Assembly: GCA_038049695.1 (NCBI GenBank)
Contig: CP142452.1
Location: forward strand, 55,634,501-55,698,500
DNA from: Cinnamomum chago
Lineage: Eukaryota > Streptophyta > Magnoliopsida > Laurales > Lauraceae
Reading direction: 5' to 3'
DNA: 64,000 bases
The stretch's first letter is position 1. Every line of letters begins with the position of its first letter. Below, one piece after another: positions 20,658-32,088 of this stretch. A program made the position numbers and the translations under genes. A model generated the notes under the pieces. It had not been told where the DNA came from, did not search any database, and saw only the letters and a list, made by a program, of their open reading frames with translations.

Positions 20658-22568
20658 CAGTTTCATGCACCTAATGAATGCAGCAAGGTTGGCTCGGAAT
20701 GTGTGGTCGACTATAGTAATGAGTTTATCACTGAAGAGGTAATTAATCAAGATGAATCATTCGATATTTAAATTGATGTAGTCACTTTGTTCAATATAAT
20801 TTTGTTTGGTTATGCATAGATATTCATAAGCCGAGAATTCCTAATTAATTGAGCTTGTGATGTTGGGAGGAGAAATGGTTTCATTGTTGTGATTAAGACA
20901 TCAGCAGCGCCCAACAGGAGAAATAAAAAACCAAGGCTGACCCTTGGGTGTGAGAGGAGTGTGACTTATAAAGACACGAGGATTACTAAAGACGGGATTG
21001 GTGGGAAGAAATTGAAGCAGGCTGGTTCGAAAAAATGTGGATGCCCATTCACGTTACAAGGCAAAGTTGTTGGCTCAAATGAGGAATGGATGTTTCATGT
21101 AGTGTGTGGTGTGCATAATCATCCTGCTGTAGACTTTCTGGAAGGGCACTCATTTGCAGGGAGATTAACAAAGGATGAAACTTCAGTGCTGGTGGACATG
21201 TCCAAGAATATGGTTCGGCCAAACGATATCTTGGTGACACTGAAACATAAAAATGAGTTAAATGTAAGCACACTGAATTCAAAGAACTTCGTGGGAACAT
21301 TTCTATATGTGCATTAGAGAAAATCTTGGCCGAGATGAAACGAGCCTCATCAGTCGGTATTGATAAAGATGCTTGTGGTTGTGTACTTCGACAGACACAT
21401 GGCCTACCTTGTGCTCATGAGATTGCAGAATACATAAGTGCTGGGCTCCCTATTCCTTTAGATTACACGCATATGCATTGGCGCAAGCTTGACTTACTAC
21501 ATGCCGCTTATGACCAGGACTCCAATGTCAATTTGGATTGCATGCCAGAGATAGATTTAATTGTCGAACAATTCAGGGGCTATGATTCGAGAAAGAAGTT
21601 ACAGATCTTGGATAAGCTTAGGGAGCTTGCAAAGCCTAAGACGACCTCACTGATCGTGCCAGATTCGAAAACTAAATGTCGGGGACGCCCAAAATTGAAA
21701 TTACACAATTCTACTAAACGTGAACCCTCTTCCTTTGAATATGTCGAATCAGCTCAGGATAGTTAGTCTCCTGTCTTAAAGATGGAAGAGACTATTGTCA
21801 GTAGTGGGGCCTCTTTGGTGCCCGTGAAGAAGCTGATTCCTAAGCAAAAGGTCAACCGCACCCGAAATTTGAAGCCAACCACTTATATTAACACACTCCC
21901 AGATGGTTTAAGGTCATATATTCATCATGTAAAAGATGTCAATGCGGATGGCAATTGTGGCTTTAGAGCCATTGCAGGGTTGATGAGACTTGGTGAGGAT
22001 TCGTGGCAACAGGTACGGAAAGATTTTTCTAGAGAGTTGGTGACTCATGCAGAACACTACAGACAACTATATGGATCACACCAAAGGGTTGATGAACTTC
22101 TCAATATCATATCGTACCAAGGGGATTGCCCTTCATATGATCGATGGATGACGATGCCGGACATGGGACATCTAATTGCCTCGCACTATAACGTTGTCCT
22201 ATACCATTTGTCAAATGAGCAATGCCTGACTTTTCTTCCTCTTCGATCGGTCCCTATTCCTACTGCTGCTAGACGAGAGATCGCAATCGGTTTTGTCAAT
22301 CAAAACCACTTTGTTCAGGTGATAATAGTAGATGCATAGATTCACCAAACTTATTTTCCCTGAAATGCCGTGACTCACTTGAACTCCTTGTTATATGTAG
22401 GTTTTCCTCGTACAAGGTCATCCAATTCCTCCTATTGCTACTAATTGGGTTCGTCACCATCACCCTTCTGCAGATGGTTGGGATATAGCTTATCAATCTC
22501 GGATCCAACATTTCAGAGAAATTATAAGTCCATCAGTTGCCACATGCAAAACCATCGATCTGGAATGA
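20658..22568 (+). pseudogene. MULE transposase remnant (FAR1-type and SWIM domains) fused to an OTU protease
   Basis: Three exons can be read: about 20658-20738 (donor GTAATT), 20820-22318, and 22401-22568 after an 82-bp GT..AG intron. The second begins ISREFL..., continues CDVGRRNGFIVVIK and LGCERSVTYK, and includes KKCGCPF and HNHP: a FAR1-type C2H2 DNA-binding domain. After NELNVSTLNS it jumps to ISICALEKILAEMKRASSVG and a SWIM zinc finger (CGCVLRQTHGLPCAHE), so the ~250-residue DDE core is deleted, with a frame change at the junction near 21275. An OTU cysteine-protease domain follows in the same frame: DGNCGFRAIA (catalytic Asp/Cys) and NHFVQV (catalytic His), ending QSRIQHFREII. Stops at 20850 (TGA where Trp is expected) and 21764 (TAG between SWIM and OTU) make it a pseudogene. 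Transposase-OTU fusions are known from plant MULEs. Confidence 0.8.
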
Positions 22569-22660
22569 TTGTTATATTTTATAAGGATGTCAATGCGGAT
22601 CCAATTTTTTTAAGAGCTTAATGCAATTGAGCATTGTTGTAAATTAAGATGAGAACATTC

Positions 22661-23324
22661 TCACTTTGTTTTATAAAAGAACATTCCATATATCTTCATG
22701 ACCGGGATCCCTAGAATGGTGCCCACGTCATCAAGGGTAATCGTCATTTCACCAAAAGGCATGTGGAATGTGTTTGTCTCAGGCTGCCATCTTTCCACAA
22801 ATGCTGACACCATGTTCTTGTTGATGGAACGATAAGATGTCGCCACCAATGGAGCCAACCCCGAACGGCTAATGAGACGACTAAAAATGGTATTCTGCCT
22901 TCCCTCTGAATTCCATGCCCATTCACTGATTTTTTGGCCATGGCTTATGCATTTAAGTGGTGGTCTCTCCTGCAAAACGAAATAAATAACAAATTAGTGA
23001 AGCTAATAAACTTTTAAAATATGTTAACCAAGATTAATCACAAACTTGTTGCTGCCAAATACTTGCAGCAATATGCGTCCGGAAACTAGGTAGAAGGCTC
23101 AAACTTGTAGGCCCCCCGGGAATTTCTCCAGTCATATCATGAGCAACAGTTGATGTTCGTTCACGTACTTCTTCTGCCTGTTCGGCGACTTCGGTCTCCA
23201 CTTTGGGAATAGATTGTTCTTCAACTACTTCTTCATCACCATCGGACGCATCAGCAACAAACCTGTGACGGAGTCTCCTGTTCAACGTTGTGGGTCGAAC
23301 CCTAGAGGTACTGGGTGCATCCAT
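22661..23324 (-). pseudogene. Plant mobile domain (PMD/MAIN-like) gene remnant in the MULE
   Basis: The ATG at 23324 (minus) starts MDAPSTSRVRPTTLNRRLRH, an acidic linker follows, and exon 1 ends IAASIWQQ at a GTTTGT donor near 23045. Exon 2 begins after TTTTGCAG at about 22969 and reads ERPPLKCISHG, then SRSGLAPLVATSYRSINK, MVSAFVERWQPETNTFHMPF and GEMTITLDDVGTILGIPV. That is the signature of the plant mobile domain found in MAIN/MAIL proteins and in several transposon groups. The gene is cut off after GIPV; most of the domain is missing. It converges on the OTU gene with about 90 bp between the two remnants. Its role in the element is unknown. Confidence 0.8.
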
Positions 23325-23377
23325 ATATCTGAAAAAAAATTCATAAAGACATAGTTCAGAACTGAGTCACAGCCCAT

Positions 23378-23595
23378 TCAGACCTGACTATCCGTGTGTA
23401 CATTATTCTCTCGGTGTTACATGGCCGTGAAATTACAATCTGGTCGGACCCACGAAGCCAAGAAATTACAATATGGTCGGCCAAACATGTCCGACCAAAT
23501 TGCTTTTACTCGGACCTACAGTGCCGAGATCATATTCTTTTCACGGATCTTCAGGTCCGAAAGTAAGGACTACTTTTGAACCCATAGTGCTGAGC
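23378..23595 (-). repeat. MULE right 33-bp palindrome array, seven units
   Basis: Seven imperfect palindromes of the same design (CGGACCTACAGTGCCG at 23511-23526, CGGATCTTCAGGTCCG at 23544-23559, CGGCCAAACATGTCCG at 23478-23493) are centred at 23386.5, 23419.5, 23452.5, 23485.5, 23518.5, 23551.5 and 23584.5, again exactly 33 bp apart. The array starts about 520 bp inside the right end and lies just upstream of the minus-strand PMD gene, mirroring the left array. Confidence 0.9.
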
Positions 23596-24072
23596 GCGTC
23601 GTCATTCACAGCAGCGTTTAAATGGCAAAAACGATGACAATGGCTAGAGAAATGGGGGAGACAAACGCGCATGACGGAGGAAAAAACCTTTAAATAAACC
23701 AAATCTTTAATCTTAAGAGAACACTATAACCATTTTTGAGCAATCAAAAGGTATTGAAATCACTCACTGGGATTGAAAGATGGCCTACCTATGTTATGGA
23801 CTTTTGAAGAATGAGGGAAGAAGATCACAGATACCTTTGAGAAGATGCAGCGAAATCGTCCACAACGGAAATGTAGTTCACGTGCCTCATCGAGATTTCG
23901 TCGATTCAGTGAATGGGAGGGAAGAAATGCAGAAATGGAGGAAGACGATGATGAAGTGTAGTGTGTAGAGAGAAACGCAGGGAGGGAAATTGCATGGGCT
24001 TTTTAGGTAAATTGCAGTGTGTAGAGAGAAAGATGATGGAATCTTTTTACTATAAGTCACTGTGAAAAGAGA

Positions 24073-24117
24073 TGCAGTGTGTGGAGAGCAAAACACAATG
24101 TGTAGGTAGCAGCTCCC
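24073..24117 (-). repeat. MULE right terminal inverted repeat
   Basis: TGCAGTGTGTGGAGAGCAAA through GTAGGTAGCAGCTCCC, the inverse of 19901-19945. A related TGCAGTGTGTAGAGAG word recurs at 24012, so part of the terminus is duplicated internally. Confidence 0.9.
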
Positions 24118-24158
24118 TAAATAAAGATAAGTTGCTAGCTAATGCGACAAAAAACTAA

Positions 24159-25497
24159 GGGCGTGTTTGGCATCATTCTAGTAGGATGTTTCCATGTTCC
24201 CATGAGATAAGATTGTGGAAAACATGTTTGGTATGTGTAAATCATGGTTCTGGATTTTAATCTCACGGGAAGAAATCTCTAAATCTTATCCCGCTGGAAT
24301 AAGAAAGTGGGAACGAAAAAAAATTTTTTTTTTTTAAGAAACAACTTGCTGACACAGTTGTTTCTTACTTATCTCTTGCCTTTTAAAGAATGTCATTTAA
24401 ATCCTCTCACTTATCCTAATGGTAGGCCCCATGTTCACAATCTCAAAGAAGGTAGCCCCACTTTATTATTCTTAAAAGTGGGTCATATGGTTACAATCAC
24501 AAAAGGTGGGCCCATATTATAATTCTATAATGGCGGGACCGCATTATAAATCATATGAATGTGGGCCCTATCTTCTAATTTATAAAGGTGGGCATCACAT
24601 AATAATTCTAAAGGTGGGTCCCATGTCTACAATCACAAAATAGGTGGCCCCACTTTATTATTCTTTAAGGTGGGTCATATGATCGCAATCATTAAAGGTG
24701 AACCACATTGTAAATCCTATGAATGTTGGCCCACATTATGAATTCTATGAATGTAGCCCCATGTTCAGATTTCTAAAGGTGGGTACTACATTGTAATTTT
24801 TTAAAGGTGCGTCCCATGTTCACAATTACAAAAAAGATGGCCCCCACATTATAATTCCTATAAGGTGGGCCCACAATGTAAATCCATTGAATGTGCTGCT
24901 CCCATGTTCAAATTTCTAAAGGTGGGCACCACATTGTGATTTCTAAATGTGGGTCATGTGTCTACAATCACAAAAAATGTGGCACTACTTTGTCATTCAT
25001 GAATGTGGGTCACATGATCACGACCACAAAAGGTGGACGCACATTATAAATCCTATAAATGTGGGGCCCATATTTTAATGTCTAAATATTGTACTATATT
25101 GTAATTTCTAAAGGTGGGTCACATATTTACATTCACAAAAGGTGACCCCACATTATAATTCCTATAAAGGTGGGCTCACATTGTAAATCATATGAAAATG
25201 GGTTCCATGTTTTAATTTTTAAAGGTGGGTACCACATTGTAATTACTACAGGTGGGTCTCATGTATGATAATAATAGATTGGCACAAACAATAAAAGGTT
25301 GGTCTCAAATTGTAAATCATATGTCCGCTCCTTAGATCAAAGCTTTTATAATGTTACCAAACAAGTTCCGTACAACATATTCTCAGTAGAGTAATTTAAT
25401 AATATGATGCTAAACAAGTTCCGCATAGTATAGTATCAGCACAACCTGATCCGAGCACAAAATTGCGAACAACACAAGAACGTTACCAAATGGGCCC
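24159..25497. mobile_element. MITE-like DNA element, possibly PIF/Harbinger (Tourist) group
   Basis: Ends are GGGCGTGTTTGGCATCATTC and the inverse of ...ACGTTACCAAATGGGCCC, giving imperfect inverted repeats of the GGGCxxxTTTGG type. Comparison with the tandem copy of the flank at 19859-19900 suggests an empty site ACTAAATCAATAAATA, i.e. a 2-3 bp TA-rich target duplication, as in Tourist elements. No coding capacity; most of the interior is a ~28-bp tandem repeat. Confidence 0.55.
24410..25270. repeat. Degenerate ~28-bp tandem repeat
   Basis: About thirty units of 25-31 bp, typified by AAAGGTGGGxCCACATTxTA followed by AATTCTAT, fill nearly 900 bp of the MITE-like element. Units alternate between GGTGGGTCCCATG and GGTGGGCCCACATT subtypes. 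Confidence 0.75.
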
Positions 25498-25502
25498 TAT
25501 AT

Positions 25503-28339
25503 TGTCGCAACCCCGGAACGGATCCCGGGCCCGCGACGTGTTGATGATTTACGATTGAGTTGTTTATGTTTTCCCACAGGTTCCCGCGGTGAGGATTCCC
25601 AAAGACACGCGGAATCTGACTCACATGATCAAGTATGCGGAAGCGTGTAACAAATCACATCGAGATAAGATCCGATAAATCTTTAAGTGCTATGATAACA
25701 TAATAACAAGACATGGTATCCAAAGAAAGGAGTTAACATGGCATTCCCATTATAATTCAAGTTATGAGACTAACACGAAAGTAAGTTAAGTTTTAGTTAC
25801 ATCCCATAAGAGGCCAACACAGGCCAATACAATTCTCAAAATGATAAAAGAAACCCATGACATAATGACGAAACTCAAGAACCCGCCCGACGTCTCGTTG
25901 ACATCGTCGGGCTGCCATTCTCTAACAGGGGTTGGCTCAAAAGCCTCCTCCGGGCGCTCCTCCTCAAAGGCAACGCCTCCTGCACCTGGGCACCAATAAC
26001 AAGAGTCAAACACAACGGTTTGGCAGGTAATCAATTTAGGTGAAAACATGAAACAAACAACGTGATAAGAAAACATATAAACAAATCCCTGATTTGAACT
26101 ACTACAATGACTGAGATACATTTTCGAGAATACAAACAAAGCTGAGATACTAAAACAAACTAGCATGAGTACATATAATATCATGAATAGTTACAATCCA
26201 CAAAGAGCCCATCCTTTCTCTATCATATATATAATGAAAAGAGCAAGCACGCACGACAAGCACGATATACATAATATAATCACGACACGATTCCCACATA
26301 TACGGGGATTTCCGGCCGCGGAACCGTACACGCACGAGGTGTAATAGAATACACGACTAGTCTGCAGACAGTCCACATGTTTAAGGACCCCGAGACAGTG
26401 GATCAAACTGAAAGGGCAGTCCAAGCTCAGTGGTGTTCACTTAATTCATGAATGCACAAAACACGCGAAACACTATCAAAACATGTCGAGATAAAAAGGG
26501 GGAAAATCACTTATCAAACACAACAAACACGACTAGCAAAAGGCATAATAAATATGCATAACACGCTTAGGAAGTGATCCCCTTTTTCTTGAAACAAATC
26601 TTCAAAACAAGCTTATACTTGAAATTCAAAATGAGTACACGATGGTACTTATCGTACCAAGACGGAAATTCAAAATACGAAATCTGACAAGCATGTGTTA
26701 AGGCTACTAATTGACCTTTGTGTAATTGAGACCCTAAATGTCGGAATATACAAGAATTGGTGTCCCCGAAGTTGGGTTGCATTTTGAAGTTCCATTTACA
26801 CAATGTCAAGTCAAAACCCTTAACATAGTCTAGTTTTTCAACCTTCAAGAAAATACACAAATGAAATAATTCTTCTTCCTGAATCTGGTAGGTTTGTTCG
26901 AGCGGACCTTGTAAGGTATTGACACTTCGCTCGAGCGAGACAGTTCGCTCGAGCGGACAATAAGGTCGCTCGGGCGGAAAACTCTCTATCTTGCTCCAGA
27001 TTAAATAGTGGGCAGTTCGCTCGAGCGGACATAAGGTCGCTCAAGCGGACAGCTCTCTGTCTGCGCTCGGACCAAGCAGTGGCTTGGTCGCTCGAGCGGA
27101 CAAGCTTCTGCATGTGCTCGCTGAGTGCAGAAAAACCCTTCCTCTTGTCCAACTTTCAATACATTTCTCTCATTCTTCTCATCCTTAAGCCACATACAAT
27201 CCCTTGAGCCTTCATGCTCACCAAGGGTTCATTTTTCACAATTTCAACCATTCAATCTAAATGAAAACAAGATCATGAAGTTTATAAACAAGTTTATATG
27301 CACAATTTTTAAAATAGCAATGAAATCTAAAATACACATGCAACAAAGAGCCTATAGAGATTACTTGGCTTTGCCCAAATGCTAAACAATCCTCTTCAAG
27401 CACTCTTACTCAAAAGCTAAGCCAACACTACAAATAATCCCAAGGAAATCCATTCAAAACTCAACACAAATGAAAACAAAGAACCCATTTTCACAAAGGG
27501 GTTTGTAAACATGGAAAACAAGATCTCTAAGAACCGAAAAGGCTTCGTGAAGAATATGGGTTGAAGCTCTTACCTAGAAATGCTCAAACAAGAAGGAATG
27601 AAGGAAATTGAGAGCTTCCCCAACTTTAGCTTTCAAGAAGGAGACATCAATAGGAAGCTTGAGATGAGAGGAAGAAGGTGATGGCTTTGGAATTTTTTTT
27701 GGAGATCTCTAGCTAGATCATGCAAGGTGAGGAAGAGGGAAAGGAAAAGGGATTTTCAGCCCTAGGTTAAGAAAGTTGCAGGATTTTGGTTTTAGAATGA
27801 AAAGAGTAAAGGGGGAAAGAGATGGGTTGACTTAAGACACTTGCAAGTGGGGCCCAAATGGCCAAATCTTGTATCAATAAAAGCATGCTCTTGTGGGCCT
27901 CGAATGAACTCGACAAAGAAGGATAAAATGATCCTTGAAATATCTAGTTTCCAAAAAGTATATTTTTTACATGGTTTTGAGATCTTGAAAATTATGTCCA
28001 GATTTGTGCAAAAAGACCACTTTACCCTTTTTGGGCCAGAACTTAGGCTTTTGGGCTTCAAACATGAATGGGCTTAAGACGAAAGTTGTAACACATAGTA
28101 AAATCATTCACATGAAATCAAAATCACGATTACACGGAAATCGATACGATCCTCCCAAGCTTACACGTGCACTCAGGCCTTCTTGAGTGTGTCAGACTAG
28201 TACTAAACGTTCTCAAAACTCCCAGTGCTATGTCCAAGACTAAACTAATTAATTCTAACACAACGACAATTAAACCCACTTAGAGCTAAACACACACTAA
28301 TCGCACACTAATCGAATTGGTCTGGGTCGGGGTCTAACA
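25503..28339 (-). mobile_element. Tekay/Del-type solo LTR (LTR-2)
   Basis: 2.84 kb from TGTCGCAACCCCGG to GGGGTCTAACA on the plus strand, flanked by a perfect 5-bp target duplication TATAT (25498-25502 and 28340-28344). On the minus strand it reads TGTTAGACCCCGACCC..., closely related to the LTRs of the young element at 40577. The region near 25900 (GTTGACATCGTCGGGCTGCC on plus) and the TATA-like stretch near 26225 correspond in position. No interior; formed by LTR-LTR recombination. Confidence 0.9.
26893..27115 (-). promoter_or_regulatory. GCTCGAGC palindrome cluster in Tekay LTR-2
   Basis: Seven or more CGCTCGAGCG-type palindromes, several followed by GACA or GGACA, at about 20-65 bp spacing within U3, equivalent to 41780-42000. 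Confidence 0.65.
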
Positions 28340-28344
28340 TATAT

Positions 28345-29756
28345 CAATAAATAGAACACCAACATCATAATCTTTTTTTTTTCTATCTATAGTATGCAAC
28401 TTCACATCCTCACCAAAAAAGTTCTATATTTCCTCATCAAAAAAATTATATATTTCCTTTCTCTTTCAGCATTCGACCTCCTTGTAACATAATTGAACTA
28501 TGTTAATATGATACTCTTACAGATATGATACTCTGGCAGTCTCCCCTGTAACTGCAATTGTTCTCTTTATAGGCACTTGCTCAGTGCAAAGCAAAGTTTA
28601 GAAGAAACAAAAACTTATTTTTAAATAATAATCCAGTAAAAGGAAACAAGCATCAAACAAATGAAATGAATAAAAAAGGTAGCATGCACGAAATGAAGCA
28701 ATACCAACAAGAAATTATAAAGTAGAAGATTAAAACAGAATATAGTGGATAATCAACAACATAAAGCTATGGCGCATCATTGTGAAACCCAAACCAATCC
28801 AAACAACAAGCTTAAAAACTCAGTAAATAGAAGGACAAAAATATTAACAACAATTTTTAGTGGAGCTCTTTTGGAACAACAACATCACCATCATTAACAA
28901 CAAGGAGAATAACAATGAATGGTGAATTTGCGTGAACCCCAGATCATAGATTTGGAAGATTCTAATCCTATAATTAGCTGGACAATAAGAACACAAATAG
29001 GCAAGAAGAAGAAGAATTAAAAAAAAAAACACCTTATGCTTAAACCCTGAAATTCATCTCAAAGGTACAAGCAAACACGCCCTACTCAAGCGCACTATTA
29101 GATCGTATATAGACTTGAACAAACATTTTAGGTTACATTTGCATGATAGATGCAGATTCTCACTTGCGCTGGCTTTGCTTGCAATATTGAATACTGCTGA
29201 ATGCATGCCACGCTCAATGTCTTCTGTCTATGCAACCTTCATATCCAAAGCAATCTAACTATAAGAAAGCAAGAAGCCAAAACATTATAATTCTATGTTT
29301 TAATGAAATTACGTAAACCAAAATTCAAGTAAACATTAATATACCATTTGTTTTAAGAGAGAAGGGTCCGTCTATTAGTTCTACTAAAATCACAAATGTA
29401 ATATTTTCTCTTCTACTAAATCCTTTAATCATAGTATTAATATAGTTCTTACACTGAGGACCATTTATGAGAAGGCTTGTAGTTCTTATGATTTTATGTC
29501 AGAGTTGTACTTGAATGGAGATGGTGAGAGTGGATGGATTAATTTTTGAGGTGGTGGTGGAGATGGTGTTTATATGAGTTGTATTATTGAAGATTTTGTG
29601 ATAACCTGTGAGATGCCAAAAGAATAATTGAAAAAAAAAATTCCGAAAGAGTATAAAAAGAAAAGGAAATAATACACATTTAGTATTTGAAAATGATGCA
29701 ATCCAGTATCTTATTCATTAAATGGTTTGAATATCACCCATGGCCAATGTCACGCC
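28345..29756. other. No gene recognised
   Basis: AT-rich DNA. A 62-codon frame on the minus strand (28844-29032) has no recognisable features. A segment near 29095-29190 resembles 7146-7215 plus 19492-19510, so it is an older dispersed repeat or duplication. Confidence 0.5.
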
Positions 29757-29895
29757 CCAAAAATTCGATTGGATCCTAACCGCATCATTAAGGCATGAGA
29801 ATCGGGGCCAATTAAAATCCTTCCCTTAGATACATTTGCGGCCCCAGTTCTGGGTGGATAGAAGTCCTAAGTGAGGTTATGAGTGATGATCAGTT
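29757..29895. mobile_element. Probable LTR fragment (TGTCACGCCCC end)
   Basis: Begins TGTCACGCCCCAAAAATTCG, the usual look of a plant gypsy LTR end read on the opposite strand, and breaks off at the copia LTR starting near 29896. Too short to place. Confidence 0.3.
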
Positions 29896-31683
29896 TATTG
29901 GAAAAAGGTGGGTCTCGTGGATAGGTTTTCAAAACTTTTTGACCCACTTGACTCAGGAATCAACTATCCAGAAGGCTATAACCCAATTCAGGATGCAATC
30001 CCTCATTCTCATCAATCATGTACAGTAATATAACCTATCTAGAAGATAGAAATCAGCAACTACATGCAACAAAATAATCTACAACAAGTAGAGAAGCAGA
30101 TTATACCTTTGGAGCCCGGTATCGCTCTAATCGAGGACAAGACAACCAACTAGAACAAGAACTCTTCTTGAAGCAATTAGAGATCTCCAAGACCTTGTTG
30201 TCTTCCACGCTATGACCCTCTATCAGATCTCTTTTCTCAAGAAGATGTGTGGGATCTCCAAGAGAAAACCCTACTAAAAACTCTAAGGAACTAGAAGGCA
30301 ACTAGAAGAGAGAGAAGAGAAGAAAATTGTGCAACACTTGCACAAATAAAGAGGGTTGGGCGTGCACTCTTATGGTTGGACGTCCAAGGGGTGTATTCCC
30401 CTTTAAATAGCCCTCAAGTCTCATCTCTTATCTCTCTTACTAATTTGTATTAGAAGTCACACTTCCACACAAATTGGTAGCTTACTATTACCACTATTAG
30501 AAGTCCCACTTCAAAGAGAAATAATAACTTTCTAATTCCTTCCTTTTAGAGTTTAAGTAAGAATAGAATCTTTCTAATACTTGGGCTAGCGTGGGGACCA
30601 CTAGGGATTCCTTAGAAAGCTGACTCCAACTGCGCCCCGGAACCGAGGCCCTGATAATCAAGTCCTTAATCCGGGGGACGTGGCGCGACGATTCAGGAAA
30701 TTCCGCCCGCACACGCTATTTATTTACCCACAGGATTCCGCGGTGAGGATTCCATACGATCCATCATAACCAATTAATCGAATTCACAAAAAATAATAAT
30801 ATGCGAAAGCTTGTAACAAAATAAAAATCAAATGAGATATAAGCTAATTGCACAAACTCTGTATTAAAAGAGAAATATATAAAAGGTATAATCCAAAGTT
30901 AGTTAAAGTTGTGAGGATCACAAAAGTATATTTAATTTATACATCCCAAAAGAAGACCGATGAGGTCATAAACTAAGTTCCCAAAATGTTATCCCAGCTC
31001 AAATTCCAACACGACATCTACATGACATCGTTGGGCTGCCACTCACGCTCCACTGGCGGCTCTACCGCTTTAACCGCGTGCTCCGCCTCAAAATCTGCGG
31101 GTCCGGCATCTGACACCAAACAAAAGAGTATCAGACATGACGGTCTGGCAAGTGAATAAAGCAGATAAGGTATACAAGTTTTATAAATATCATGTTTAAA
31201 ATCATAAAAACACAATTGAAACGAAACATATATAAAAAGTAAACCAAATGAACCAAATCTATACAAATGAAAGAATTTCAAAGTTTAAATGTTTCAAACT
31301 AACTGACAAATAATCGAAATATTGGCAAACCACATGTAGCTATATTCTCCTATTACTGAAGTAACAAGAGCACATAGACAAATAACCGTTGCCATGTAAA
31401 ATGGCCGGAACAGACAGACAGAAGCCGTTGCCACTACTCGTGGGACCGAAATACAGAACCGTTGCCATGGCCGGAGCAAACAAATAGAATCCAAACTGCA
31501 GTTGGCAAATAATTTTAAGATCCCAAGCCGGGTGATCAGCCCAACTAGGTGACCTAAGCTTAGTGGTGCCATTTAAAACCAAAACTTGAATCGATACAAA
31601 TCAAATCATAGTAAGACATTTCCAAAATCGATAAAACGAACTACTCCAGACAAATACAGACTGACAAATTCGAACGAATCAGA

Positions 31684-32088
31684 TGAGTAGCCTTACCGAT
31701 GTTTCCAAATGTGGCAAACCACTCAAATCTATTTCAAAACAATTTGTAGAAAGTATACAAATTTTCTTAACTTGGAATGAATTAATGTATAGTGGTTTAA
31801 TGGCTTACCACGGGTCGTCTTGACATACACTTAGACCCTTAATGTCAATAATATATGTAAAGCTTGGTGTCACTGAAGATCTCTGACAATTAAAGATATA
31901 AAGTGTATATTAAGACTTGAATAAATTTCCCGGGTAATTCTAACATCAAACAATTCCATCATTTTTTCCATTTAAATTCACGATTTAAGGTAATTTGATT
32001 CAATGTATACATCTCATACTACTATGCTTCAATGGGTTTAAATGGGCTTCCAATAATGGGGGGAAAAGGACTGGAAATAGAGCCTAAT
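31684..32088. repeat. Direct duplication, left copy (matches 38101-38507)
   Basis: About 405 bp from GATGAGTAGCCTTACCGATG to GGAAATAGAGCCTAAT, with only about four or five differences from 38101-38507. It ends at the point where B3 is inserted. Confidence 0.9.

Larger units (their letters stand above)
19901..24117. mobile_element. Mutator-like DNA transposon (MULE) with OTU and PMD genes
   Basis: A 4.2 kb element with a perfect 9-bp target duplication TAAATAAAG (19892-19900 and 24118-24126), the length diagnostic of Mutator-like elements. Terminal inverted repeats of about 45 bp share GCTGCTACCTACACA and TTTTGCTCTCCACACACTGC, with about five mismatches. Inside are two convergent gene remnants: plus strand FAR1/SWIM/OTU (20658-22568) and minus strand plant-mobile-domain (22661-23324). 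A seven-unit 33-bp palindrome array lies between each end and the gene that points inward from it. The transposase catalytic core is missing, so the element is non-autonomous. Confidence 0.9.
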
